Part shown: piece by piece, positions 1 to 5,633 of the stretch
Numbering within the stretch: the first letter of the stretch is position 1
Layout: the number at the start of each line of letters is the position of its first letter
NCBI GenBank assembly: GCA_013003805.1
Contig: JABDII010000033.1
Coordinates: 1 to 5,910 of the forward strand
Direction of reading: 5' to 3'
Source: Gemmatimonadales bacterium
GTDB lineage: Bacteria; Gemmatimonadota; Gemmatimonadetes; Gemmatimonadales; GWC2-71-9
DNA length: 5,910 nt
Made by a program: the position numbers and the translations under genes
Notes under the pieces: model-generated
The model's database searches: none
Seen by the model: the letters and a program-made list of their open reading frames with translations, nothing else
What the model was told of the DNA's origin: nothing

Positions 1-149
1 GACTCCTCCATCAGCGGCTGCAATGCTCCCGCGATGAAGTAGAGCGGAACGGCAACGGCGATCAGAGAGACGAGCGAAATGACGAGGTCGATCCGGTAGC
101 TCGCCGCCGTCAGCCAACTTGCTCGGAACAGCGCACCGATCGTCTTCAT
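1..149 (-). CDS. ABC-2-type transporter permease, N-terminal fragment
   Basis: Only the first 49 codons are in the window; the gene continues past the left edge. The protein starts MKTIGALFRASW, followed by a short amphipathic stretch and one clear hydrophobic segment (about residues 22-42, rich in L, I, V, A). This is the usual start of ABC-2-type permeases: a cytoplasmic N-terminus leading into a first membrane helix. Its ATG (149-147) overlaps the TGA of the upstream ABC ATPase gene in an ATGA arrangement. I see no separate Shine-Dalgarno, so translation is probably coupled to the ATPase. By position and topology it is inferred to be the membrane half of the same exporter. The substrate cannot be read from this fragment. 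It could instead belong to another small membrane-protein family, but the coupled ATPase makes a permease by far the likeliest reading. Confidence 0.8.
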   Translation of the reverse strand, partial: MKTIGALFRASWLTAASYRIDLVISLVSLIAVAVPLYFIAGALQPLMEE

Positions 150-1198
150 GATGTCGACGGGTGTTGGGTCACCACGTGCTCGATGACCTGGGCGAGCGAT
201 GGACGAAAGCGCTCCAGGCGCGCTACCGCCACCTCATGCCGGCCGAGAAACGCAAGGACCGCAGCACAGCCGTCGTCGCCCCCAGGGATCTCGACATCCA
301 CGGAGGCCCACCCTCCGCCGTCCGCTTCCTGCACGCTTAGGCGACGTACGAGGCCTTGGGCGACCATCTCGCCGAACGCTGCGGCGTCGGGCGTCCGCGT
401 GTGGATTCTGAAGCGTTCCTCCGCGACCCGGAGCGCAAGTTCCTCAGGCGTCCCGACGGCACGAACCCGCCCTCGGTCGAGCACCGCGACCCGGGTACAG
501 AGTTCCAGCGCCTCCTCTGCGTTGTGCGTGGCCAGGAGTACGGTGCAACCTTGGGCGTCCGCGATCTCTTCGCGCAGGAAGGCTCGAAACCGCTGGGCCG
601 ACACCGGATCGAGACTCCGGGTCGGCTCGTCGAGGAGCAGAAGCCGCGGCCGTGGGAGCAGCGCCCGCGCAATGAGGAGTCGTTGCTTCATGCCGGATGA
701 AAACTGTCCCACCATCTTCGCGCCGGCTTCGTCGAGACCGACGATCTCCAGGAGCTCAGTGATCCGCGCGGCTCTGGCCTCGCCACCGTATCCCTGCAAC
801 GCGGCGAAGACCCTGAGGTTCTCCCGCGCCGAAAGGCGCCAGAGGAGGCTCCGCTCATCGGGAATCACGGGTGACACGATTTTCCGCAGCCGCGCGGCAT
901 CCCGGACGACATCAAGCCCGTCGACCCATGCCTCCCCGGAATCGGGCGTGACGAGCGTGGACAACAGCTTGAAGAGGGTGGTCTTGCCGGCTCCGTTCGG
1001 TCCCAGAAGGCCAAAGAACTCGCCTCGCTCCACCACCAGATCCACCCCTTCGAGCGCGGGCGTCCACTGCTCGGAGAACGGGTGCTGGAGGATCTCCCGC
1101 CACGACCGCTGGACCGGATAGGACTTGGTGAGAGCGCGGGTGATGACGAAAGCCGTGGCGCCCCGGGGATCGCGGCTCGGCGTAATGGGGCTGGTCAC
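146..1198 (-). CDS. ABC transporter ATP-binding protein (ABC-2 exporter type)
   Basis: A 350-aa nucleotide-binding subunit that would power transport through the permease encoded immediately downstream. Visible motifs: Walker A GPNGAGKT (66-73), signature SSGMK (167-171), Walker B LLLLDEP (186-192), D-loop SLD (195-197) and H-loop His225. The Q-loop region reads PDERSLLWRLSARENL (113-128), with Asp at the usual Gln position. About 95 residues after the ATPase core (from about 255) form an extra C-terminal domain, as in CcmA/NatA/DrrA-like exporter ATPases of 300-340 aa. An insertion of about 15 residues (30-47) sits between the first strand and the ALEGVDL strand. The start is GTG at 1198; no convincing Shine-Dalgarno precedes it and no internal Met lies before the core. 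An intrinsic terminator 55 nt upstream suggests its own promoter. Substrate unknown; export of or immunity to the neighbouring peptide product is possible but unproven. Confidence 0.93.
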   Translation of the reverse strand: MTSPITPSRDPRGATAFVITRALTKSYPVQRSWREILQHPFSEQWTPALEGVDLVVERGEFFGLLGPNGAGKTTLFKLLSTLVTPDSGEAWVDGLDVVRDAARLRKIVSPVIPDERSLLWRLSARENLRVFAALQGYGGEARAARITELLEIVGLDEAGAKMVGQFSSGMKQRLLIARALLPRPRLLLLDEPTRSLDPVSAQRFRAFLREEIADAQGCTVLLATHNAEEALELCTRVAVLDRGRVRAVGTPEELALRVAEERFRIHTRTPDAAAFGEMVAQGLVRRLSVQEADGGGWASVDVEIPGGDDGCAAVLAFLGRHEVAVARLERFRPSLAQVIEHVVTQHPSTS

Positions 1199-1210
1199 GG
1201 GCCGGCGGAA

Positions 1211-1245
1211 GGACCTGTCTCGACCGTCATCGCGGGTCGAGGTCC
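1211..1245. repeat. imperfect inverted repeat before the ABC ATPase start
   Basis: CTCGACC (1219-1225) is the exact reverse complement of GGTCGAG (1235-1241), separated by 9 nt. A second arm pair, GGAC (1211-1214) and GTCC (1242-1245), extends it with a 4-nt bulge. It lies between the terminator and the ATPase GTG, so it could be an operator or a leader hairpin of the ABC mRNA. No matching regulator is visible in the window. Confidence 0.35.
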
Positions 1246-1252
1246 TGAGGGG

Positions 1253-1295
1253 AAAAAGCCGCCCGCCCCCGGAGAATCCTCAGAGGGCGGGTGGC
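1253..1295 (-). terminator. intrinsic terminator after the lasso precursor gene
   Basis: Read on the minus strand, GCCACCCGCCC (1295-1285) pairs with GGGCGGGCGGC (1268-1258) with one A-C mismatch. The stem continues through T-G and C-G pairs into an inner GAG/CTC stem with a GATT loop. It is followed directly by TTTTT (1257-1253). The GC-rich stem plus U-tract on this strand only makes a rho-independent terminator. It lies 53 nt after the precursor stop codon and 55 nt before the ABC ATPase start, so it closes the cyclase/precursor transcription unit. It may leak to let some transcripts reach the transporter genes. Confidence 0.85.
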
Positions 1296-1347
1296 TCACA
1301 ATCGAACAGAGGCAAGGGGCAGGAGTCGGGCTGGACCCCTGTGTGGA

Positions 1348-1530
1348 TCAGCTCGTGCGGGTCACGCCGCCGCTGCCGCCGGTGCCGCCACACGCGGCCG
1401 CGGAGCCAGATCCGGCATTGGCCTCACAGTTCAGGGCGCTGGTCAGATCTGCCCCTGGGTCCTTCTTGCCCTGTTGAAGGGTAAGGTCCCGAAAAGTGCC
1501 GAAGCGCTCCAACACTGGCTTCTCGTACAT
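1348..1530 (-). CDS. lasso-type RiPP precursor peptide
   Basis: A 60-aa peptide starting MYEKPVLERFGTFRDLT. Tyr2, Pro5, Leu7, Gly11, Phe13 and Thr17 match exactly the YxxPxLxxxGxFxxxT leader pattern that lasso RRE (PqqD-like, B1) proteins bind. The start at 1530 is chosen because GGAGGT (1541-1536) lies 5 nt upstream and the leader motif begins at once; the frame is open a further 14 codons, but these match nothing. The C-terminal part from Gly21 has Asp28 at ring position 8 (GKKDPGAD), a possible Gly1-Asp8 macrolactam. However, Thr would then be at -4 rather than the usual -2. The putative core would be 40 aa, longer than typical lasso cores (about 13-26), with Cys35 and Cys47 and a Gly/Ser/Ala-rich end (CGGTGGSGG). 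The asparagine-synthetase-like cyclase gene lies 163 nt upstream on the same strand. The leader assignment is strong; core boundaries and final structure are inference. Confidence 0.85.
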   Translation of the reverse strand: MYEKPVLERFGTFRDLTLQQGKKDPGADLTSALNCEANAGSGSAAACGGTGGSGGVTRTS

Positions 1531-1535
1531 CCAAC

Positions 1536-1541
1536 ACCTCC
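1536..1541 (-). promoter_or_regulatory. Shine-Dalgarno of the precursor gene
   Basis: Read on the minus strand this is GGAGGT, 5 nt before the ATG at 1530. It is the strongest ribosome binding site in the minus-strand block. It fixes the precursor start at the Met directly before YEKP rather than the in-frame Met 14 codons upstream, and fits a precursor needed in excess over its enzymes. Confidence 0.8.
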
Positions 1542-1597
1542 AGGGCGTTCGAACCTGCCGACACGACCACAACTGGCCGCGTTGCCGACCAATTGCA

Positions 1598-1608
1598 GAT
1601 ACTGTATC
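1598..1608. repeat. small palindrome GATACTGTATC
   Basis: A perfect inverted repeat with 5-nt arms around a single central base. It overlaps the candidate -10 of the precursor promoter, where a repressor site would be expected. It is short enough to occur by chance. Confidence 0.3.
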
Positions 1609-1629
1609 GCCTCAGAGTCTCAACCGCAA
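1601..1629 (-). promoter_or_regulatory. possible sigma70-like promoter for the precursor gene
   Basis: On the minus strand TTGCGG (1629-1624) and TACAGT (1606-1601) are separated by 17 nt, giving a start near 1594 and a leader of about 64 nt. The -35 matches the consensus at only 3 of 6 positions and the -10 at 4 of 6, so this is weak. The -10 overlaps a perfect 5-bp inverted repeat, GATAC-N-GTATC (1598-1608). A separate promoter would let the peptide be made in excess of the cyclase. Confidence 0.3.
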
Positions 1630-1638
1630 GGGGGCCCA

Positions 1639-1659
1639 GGCCCCTCATCCTTGAGGGCC
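1639..1659. repeat. hairpin between cyclase and precursor genes
   Basis: GGCCCCTCA (1639-1647) pairs with TGAGGGCC (1652-1659) as an 8-bp stem with one bulged C and a 4-nt loop. No T-tract follows on either strand, so it is not a complete intrinsic terminator. It sits 35 nt after the cyclase stop codon. It could protect the 3' end of a processed cyclase mRNA or partly stop transcription ahead of the precursor. Confidence 0.45.
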
Positions 1660-1693
1660 CGCCGAAGACGCCTCCCTCAATACCTCTAAGGTC

Positions 1694-3607
1694 TTAATTC
1701 CCTTGGTGTTGGCGCACCCAGAGCTCGGCCTGAAGGGTTAGGTAGAGCGGCACGGCCTGGCTGTCGTCACCTCCTTCGACGCAGCGCTCGACGGCGGCCC
1801 GGAGAAGTTCCCGGTCTACCACCCCGACCTGGGCGAGCACCGGATCGACCCCCAGAGGGCGCAACACACCCGCGAGTAGGCTCCGAGCCGATTGGCGCAT
1901 ATAGTCGATCGGCATCCCGGTCTTGAATCCTCTGGGCGCCAGAATGGAACCCGGGAGGAGACCCTCCATGGCCTGGCGCAGCAGCAGCTTCGTCTCAGGC
2001 CCCCGGCGCCGTTCGCGGGACGGCCGCGTGGCCGCGAGCTGGATCACCCGATTGTCATACAAGGGGGACCGGAACTCGGCACCCTCGTCCAGGGCAAATC
2101 CCGCGACGTACTCCGCCATGCGGGGAAAGGCCGGCGTCGTGAGGTACCACAACGCTTCGTAGGCGGACCAGCTCATGGTGCCACGCGGAGGTTGGCGATC
2201 CCGCTCGCGGAAGCGGAGGCCGTGGCGGTCGATGAACGAATGTGAGATCCATGGCGGGGGATCACGAACGAACCCGACATCAGCCAATAGACGACCACCG
2301 CGGAGCCAGGTTGCCGCCCGGAGCAGCATCGGTCCCATCTGTGGTTGTACCGCGAGCTTGAAGAAGTGGCGCCAGTTCCCTCCGCCTAGCGCTTTCCATT
2401 CCGACGCGAGCTGCAACCAGCGGCCACCGCGGAGGAGATCGGAAAGGATGTTCGCGCCAACCGAGAAGAGCTGGTCGCCGCCGCTTCCGTCCAGCACTAT
2501 CCGAGCGCCGTGGCTGACGGCGGCTTGGGTCGCAACCCGATTGAAGGTCTCGAAGAGATGGGGGTATGGCTCGGCGCGCTGACGCGCGTGTCTCACCGGG
2601 TCCTCGCAAAAGGGAACGTCCTCGCTCCGGATCCACGTCGTGGTGTCGTCCCAGTGCCCGACGATCTGTTCGATCAGTTCGTCTTCACGACCCGAGTCTC
2701 CTGGGGGAAAGCTCATGGATATAGCCTGGAGCACCCGCGGTGGGCCGGCCTGGGTCATCCGGTTGCGTCCGGCCGCATAGACGGCCGGAGAGTCGTAGCC
2801 GCCTGAAAGAAAACAGGCGGTGACGCCATCCGCCGCCAGGCGCTCGTCTATCGCGCGCTCCAGCGTCATGCGGAGCGCCGCCGCCGCTTCCTTCGAGTCG
2901 CCTCCCGCCCAGGTGCGAAAGGTCGGCGGTTGCCAGTGTCGCCACCTCCGCGGAACCGATCCGGGCTCGGTCGCCAAGGTCCACCCCGCAGGGAGCCGCC
3001 GGACATCACGGAACGCGGTCTCGTCCGGTGAGTTCGTGAGGGCGGCTGCTTCCTCCGCGATCACGGTCCAGTCGAGCTCGCCCGAGCATCCAGGCACCGC
3101 CAGGAGGGCTGGTATGGTCGACGCGACATACACCGTGCCGTCGACCTCCGTGTGGAACAGGGGTCGCTTTCCCCCGTAGTCTCGCGCCGCGATGAGCCGA
3201 TTGCGGAGACTATCCCAGACGATCAGGGAGAAATCGCCTTCCAGTCGCTCCGGGAAGAACTCCCCCCAGGCCAAGTACGCGGCCAGGATCAACTGGGCCG
3301 GATCTCGGCCAGCCACCGCCACACCGGCTCCCTCAATCGCGCATATCAAGTCATCGCGGTAATAGAGCGCAGCGTCCGCCGCGACCACAACGCCCGACGC
3401 CTGATCCCGGGCCAGGAGAGTGCTCCCCCCCATCCATGGCGTTAGCTCCCATTCATTCCGCACGGCTGCCAGGAGAGCCGGGGCTTCCCGATGAACCTCC
3501 TGTCGGTCGCGGCCGCGGACGCGCAAGGCATCCAGGGTGCCGTGTACGGCCTCGTCGGAGGGTAGCGCTGTTCCAGACTTGGAAACGACGCCCAGGATGC
3601 CGCTCAT
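1694..3607 (-). CDS. asparagine-synthetase-like lasso peptide cyclase (macrolactam synthetase)
   Basis: A 637-aa protein of the asparagine synthetase B family. The N-terminal glutaminase-like domain covers about 1-200, with EGDFSLIVWD (123-132) and ARDYGGKRPL (141-150). The synthetase domain follows, with the ATP PP-loop SGGYDS (268-273), LDGSGGDQLF (372-381), EFRSPLYDNR (511-520) and a C-terminal ETKLLLRQAMEGLLP block (538-552). The start chosen is ATG 3607, giving MSGILG, which aligns with the family's MCGI; a GTG five codons upstream is less likely. Position 2 is Ser instead of the catalytic Cys, so glutamine hydrolysis should be lost or weak. Such loss is typical of lasso cyclases (McjC-type), which adenylate an Asp/Glu side chain and join it to the core's N-terminal amine. 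The lasso-leader peptide encoded downstream supports this role over amino-acid biosynthesis. Cytoplasmic. A divergent free-standing asparagine synthetase is the main alternative. Confidence 0.88.
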   Translation of the reverse strand: MSGILGVVSKSGTALPSDEAVHGTLDALRVRGRDRQEVHREAPALLAAVRNEWELTPWMGGSTLLARDQASGVVVAADAALYYRDDLICAIEGAGVAVAGRDPAQLILAAYLAWGEFFPERLEGDFSLIVWDSLRNRLIAARDYGGKRPLFHTEVDGTVYVASTIPALLAVPGCSGELDWTVIAEEAAALTNSPDETAFRDVRRLPAGWTLATEPGSVPRRWRHWQPPTFRTWAGGDSKEAAAALRMTLERAIDERLAADGVTACFLSGGYDSPAVYAAGRNRMTQAGPPRVLQAISMSFPPGDSGREDELIEQIVGHWDDTTTWIRSEDVPFCEDPVRHARQRAEPYPHLFETFNRVATQAAVSHGARIVLDGSGGDQLFSVGANILSDLLRGGRWLQLASEWKALGGGNWRHFFKLAVQPQMGPMLLRAATWLRGGRLLADVGFVRDPPPWISHSFIDRHGLRFRERDRQPPRGTMSWSAYEALWYLTTPAFPRMAEYVAGFALDEGAEFRSPLYDNRVIQLAATRPSRERRRGPETKLLLRQAMEGLLPGSILAPRGFKTGMPIDYMRQSARSLLAGVLRPLGVDPVLAQVGVVDRELLRAAVERCVEGGDDSQAVPLYLTLQAELWVRQHQGN

Positions 3608-3617
3608 GAGCGCGGCA

Positions 3618-3632
3618 CCCACCAGTGGTGGG
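3618..3632. repeat. perfect inverted repeat in the cyclase leader
   Basis: CCCACCAGTGGTGGG reads as 7-nt complementary arms around one base. In the cyclase mRNA the likely form is a 6-bp CCCACC/GGTGGG stem with an ACT loop. Its 3' arm, GGTGGG, is the only purine-rich tract before the cyclase ATG (10 nt downstream), so the hairpin could mask the ribosome binding site. As DNA it is equally plausible as an operator. Confidence 0.5.
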
Positions 3633-3685
3633 ACCTAGGAGGGAGATGTGGCTCGGCGTGGAGTGGTGTGTGCGGGCGGCGGGTG

Positions 3686-4087
3686 CTACTCACGGTGGCG
3701 CCGCTTGAACTGCTCCATGGTTCGCCGCTCCTTCTTGGTGGGCCGGCCCTTGTCGTGAAACAGCGGGGGTGGCGCGCTCTTCAAACGCTCGGCCAGCCTC
3801 TCGCGAGTGATCTTGCTCTCGGGGGTCTCGGCATAGAGCTCCGCCGCGTCGCTGGCCCGGCCGCGGCGTTCCGAGAGCCCCCGAACCATCACCTGCCACT
3901 CGTATGGCCCCTGGCGGATCCGGATCCGATCACCGACCCGAACGGCCTTGGCACGCTTGACCCGCTGCCCTTCCACCTGCACCCGGCCGCCGTCGATCGC
4001 CTGGACGGCGAGCGCGCGGGTCTTGAAGAACCGGCTGGCCCAGAGCCAGCGGTCGAGTCGAACAGTGTCTTCGGGCACGTCAGCCAT
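3686..4087 (-). CDS. hslR: S4-domain RNA-binding protein, Hsp15 (HslR) family
   Basis: A 133-aa basic protein, the same length as E. coli Hsp15. The S4 RNA-binding fold covers about residues 8-60: VRLDRWLWASRFFKTRALA at the start, then GGRVQVEGQRVK and VRVGDRIRI. A basic C-terminal tail KGRPTKKERR (113-122) is characteristic of the family. Hsp15 binds 50S subunits that carry stranded nascent chain-tRNA and helps recycle them; it acts in the cytoplasm. The start is ATG 4087, just before MADVPEDTVRLDRW. Upstream in-frame TTG (4138) and ATG (4126) would add 17 or 13 residues unlike the family. No clear Shine-Dalgarno precedes any of these. It lies 78 nt upstream of the cyclase ATG on the same strand, so the two could share a transcript, although a housekeeping ribosome factor has no obvious role in peptide synthesis. 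Confidence 0.9.
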   Translation of the reverse strand: MADVPEDTVRLDRWLWASRFFKTRALAVQAIDGGRVQVEGQRVKRAKAVRVGDRIRIRQGPYEWQVMVRGLSERRGRASDAAELYAETPESKITRERLAERLKSAPPPLFHDKGRPTKKERRTMEQFKRRHRE

Positions 4088-4181
4088 TCGGTAATAGGGC
4101 CTGGGTGAGAAAGAAGGAACCCTCATTCTGGATGGCAAGGCCCTTCATAGGGGGCAGCCAAGATTAGGAAGGCAGGCGGGG

Positions 4182-4209
4182 TTGATTTATTACTTTATAG
4201 TTATATAGT
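4182..4209 (+). promoter_or_regulatory. sigma70-like promoter for the efflux operon
   Basis: TTGATT (4182-4187) and TATAGT (4204-4209) are separated by 16 nt, giving a start near 4216 and a leader of about 44 nt before ATG 4260. The site is in an AT-rich island (about 4181-4215) that stands out in a GC-rich window. TATAGTT is repeated at 4196 and 4204, so the precise -10 could shift. The same island must also serve the divergent S4 gene; a TATAAA can be read on the minus strand here, with no good -35. Confidence 0.5.
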
Positions 4210-4259
4210 TGTAGAACGAGAACCTTGGCTCTCCAGATCCAAGCCTTTCGGTGGCGACG

Positions 4260-5630
4260 ATGCGATCGGTAAAACATTGCAGAACAATATGTTATCTGGT
4301 GGCGTTGGTTTGGGCCTCAACCGTCAGCCCGGGGACCCGGCTCAACGCCCAGAACCTCACTTTGGCGGAAGCCTTTGAGCGGGCCGACCAGTCGGCCTAC
4401 TCAAACCGCATGGCCGAGGGGGAAATCCAAGCCCGCTCGGGCGACAAGACCTCGGCCCTTGCCGGGATTCTCCCCACGTTGAGAGCCGAAGGCGGCTACG
4501 CCAAGACCACCGATCCACTCGGTGCCTTCGGCACCGTTCTTCGCCAGCGCGCCGTGACCCCAGCAGCATTCGATCCGGCTGCCCTAAACCACCCGGCCAC
4601 GCAATCGAGCTATGCCGGGGGCTTGGTCGTTGAGCAGCCGTTGTTCAACGCCGACGCGTGGCTCGGCCGTGCGGCGGCCTCGAGCGCCACCGCGGCAACT
4701 GTGGCGCACGGCCGGTGGACTTGGGAGACCGTGCGGGCTGACGTGGTCCGCGCCTACTTCGGGGCCATCCTGGCTGGCTTTCGAGTCAAGACTCTAGAGG
4801 CCGCCTCTCGCGCCGCGCACGAACATGCCCGGCAGGCCGAACTCATGGTGGCCAACGGCATGGTCACCCGCTCCGATGCGTTGCTCGCCTCAGTGCGTGC
4901 TGGTGAGGTCGATGCTGAACTCGCCACTGCACGAGGGGCACGAGCGAACGCCCGGCGCGAATTGGCCCTGCTGCTCGGCGCGCCCGCCATCGCAACCGTC
5001 GCCTTGGCCGAGAGACTCCCCTCCCCGACGCGAATCCGTTCAGTGATCGAGCCCGGCTCCTTGGTCGAAGGCGAGCGCTCGGATCTTGCCGCGGCTCGTC
5101 ACGCCTGGGACGCTGCCCGACGGGATGTGTGGCGGGCGCGGTCGCGCTACTTGCCGCGGTTCAATTCGTTTGCCCGATACGACTGGTATGCAGCCAACGG
5201 AATCTTCGCCGGCGAGGCAAGCTGGACGATCGGAGTGATGGCGGTGTGGACGCCCTTTGCCGGCGCCTCGGAGATCGGGGATATGCAGGCGGCCAAGGGA
5301 CGTGAGGCAACTGCCCGCGCACGGGCGGAGGCCGCGGAGCACCGCGCCATGGTCGAGATGGCCAGGCACCAGACCGAGGTCGAAGTGGCGTTGGCCAGGC
5401 TCGCCATCGCTGAGCGCGCAGTGGAGCAGAGCCGCGACGCCCATCGCATCGTGAGCCGGAAGTATGAAGGTGGGCTTGCCACGGTCGTCGAATTACTCGA
5501 TGCCCAAGCCACCGAAACGAGCACCGAACTCGGCCTATCACATGCACAGTATCAGGTCATCGTCGCTGAAGCCGACCGGCGGAAAGCGCACGGGCTGAGC
5601 ATCGCGAGCCTGATTGCCTTGGAGGAGTGA
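4260..5630 (+). CDS. TolC-family outer membrane efflux protein
   Basis: A 456-aa outer membrane factor that would form the exit channel of a tripartite efflux or secretion system. There is an N-terminal signal peptide: basic start, hydrophobic CYLVALVWAS (11-20), likely cleavage after Ala30. Two repeats of the OEP fold follow. The first has LPTLRAEGGY (71-80) and VVEQPLFNADAW (123-134), then long Ala/Arg/Glu-rich helices. The second has YLPRFNSFARYDWY (297-310), MAVWTPFAGASE (327-338), helices, and KYEGGLATVVELLDAQ (401-416). The last is a hallmark of the family. ATG 4260 is preferred because GGTGG (4250-4254) lies 5 nt upstream; a GTG three codons earlier (4251) overlaps that site. The adaptor gene begins 3 nt after its stop, so the two are one operon. 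Family length is about 420-490 aa. Substrate not readable. Confidence 0.94.
   Translation: MRSVKHCRTICYLVALVWASTVSPGTRLNAQNLTLAEAFERADQSAYSNRMAEGEIQARSGDKTSALAGILPTLRAEGGYAKTTDPLGAFGTVLRQRAVTPAAFDPAALNHPATQSSYAGGLVVEQPLFNADAWLGRAAASSATAATVAHGRWTWETVRADVVRAYFGAILAGFRVKTLEAASRAAHEHARQAELMVANGMVTRSDALLASVRAGEVDAELATARGARANARRELALLLGAPAIATVALAERLPSPTRIRSVIEPGSLVEGERSDLAAARHAWDAARRDVWRARSRYLPRFNSFARYDWYAANGIFAGEASWTIGVMAVWTPFAGASEIGDMQAAKGREATARARAEAAEHRAMVEMARHQTEVEVALARLAIAERAVEQSRDAHRIVSRKYEGGLATVVELLDAQATETSTELGLSHAQYQVIVAEADRRKAHGLSIASLIALEE
5621..5627 (+). promoter_or_regulatory. Shine-Dalgarno of the adaptor gene
   Basis: GGAGGAG sits in the last codons of the TolC-like gene, 6 nt before ATG 5634. 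It fixes the adaptor start and shows tight translational linkage in the operon. Confidence 0.8.
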
Positions 5631-5633
5631 CCG

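Noticed and set aside
183..1121. A 312-codon open frame on the plus strand opposite the ABC ATPase
   Set aside because: Its translation is Arg/Ser-rich with no family motifs, while the opposite strand encodes all ABC ATPase motifs. It is a by-product of high GC.
1082..1477. Overlapping plus-strand open frames across the terminator region
   Set aside because: They run through the terminator and antisense to the precursor and ATPase, with low-complexity translations and no ribosome binding site.
1531..1572. In-frame 14-codon extension of the precursor to an upstream Met
   Set aside because: The strong GGAGGT lies inside this extension at the right distance for the internal ATG, and lasso leaders of this kind begin at or just before the YxxP motif.
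1424..1648. A 74-codon minus-strand frame overlapping the precursor in another frame
   Set aside because: No spaced Shine-Dalgarno, no recognisable motif, and it conflicts with the precursor whose leader motif and ribosome binding site are clear.
4088..4138. N-terminal extension of the S4 protein to TTG 4138 or ATG 4126
   Set aside because: The added residues do not resemble the Hsp15 family, and the ATG 4087 start gives exactly the usual 133-aa length.
4224..4243. CTTGG/CCAAG short inverted repeat before the TolC-like gene
   Set aside because: Only 5 bp with a 10-nt loop; too weak to call a regulatory hairpin.
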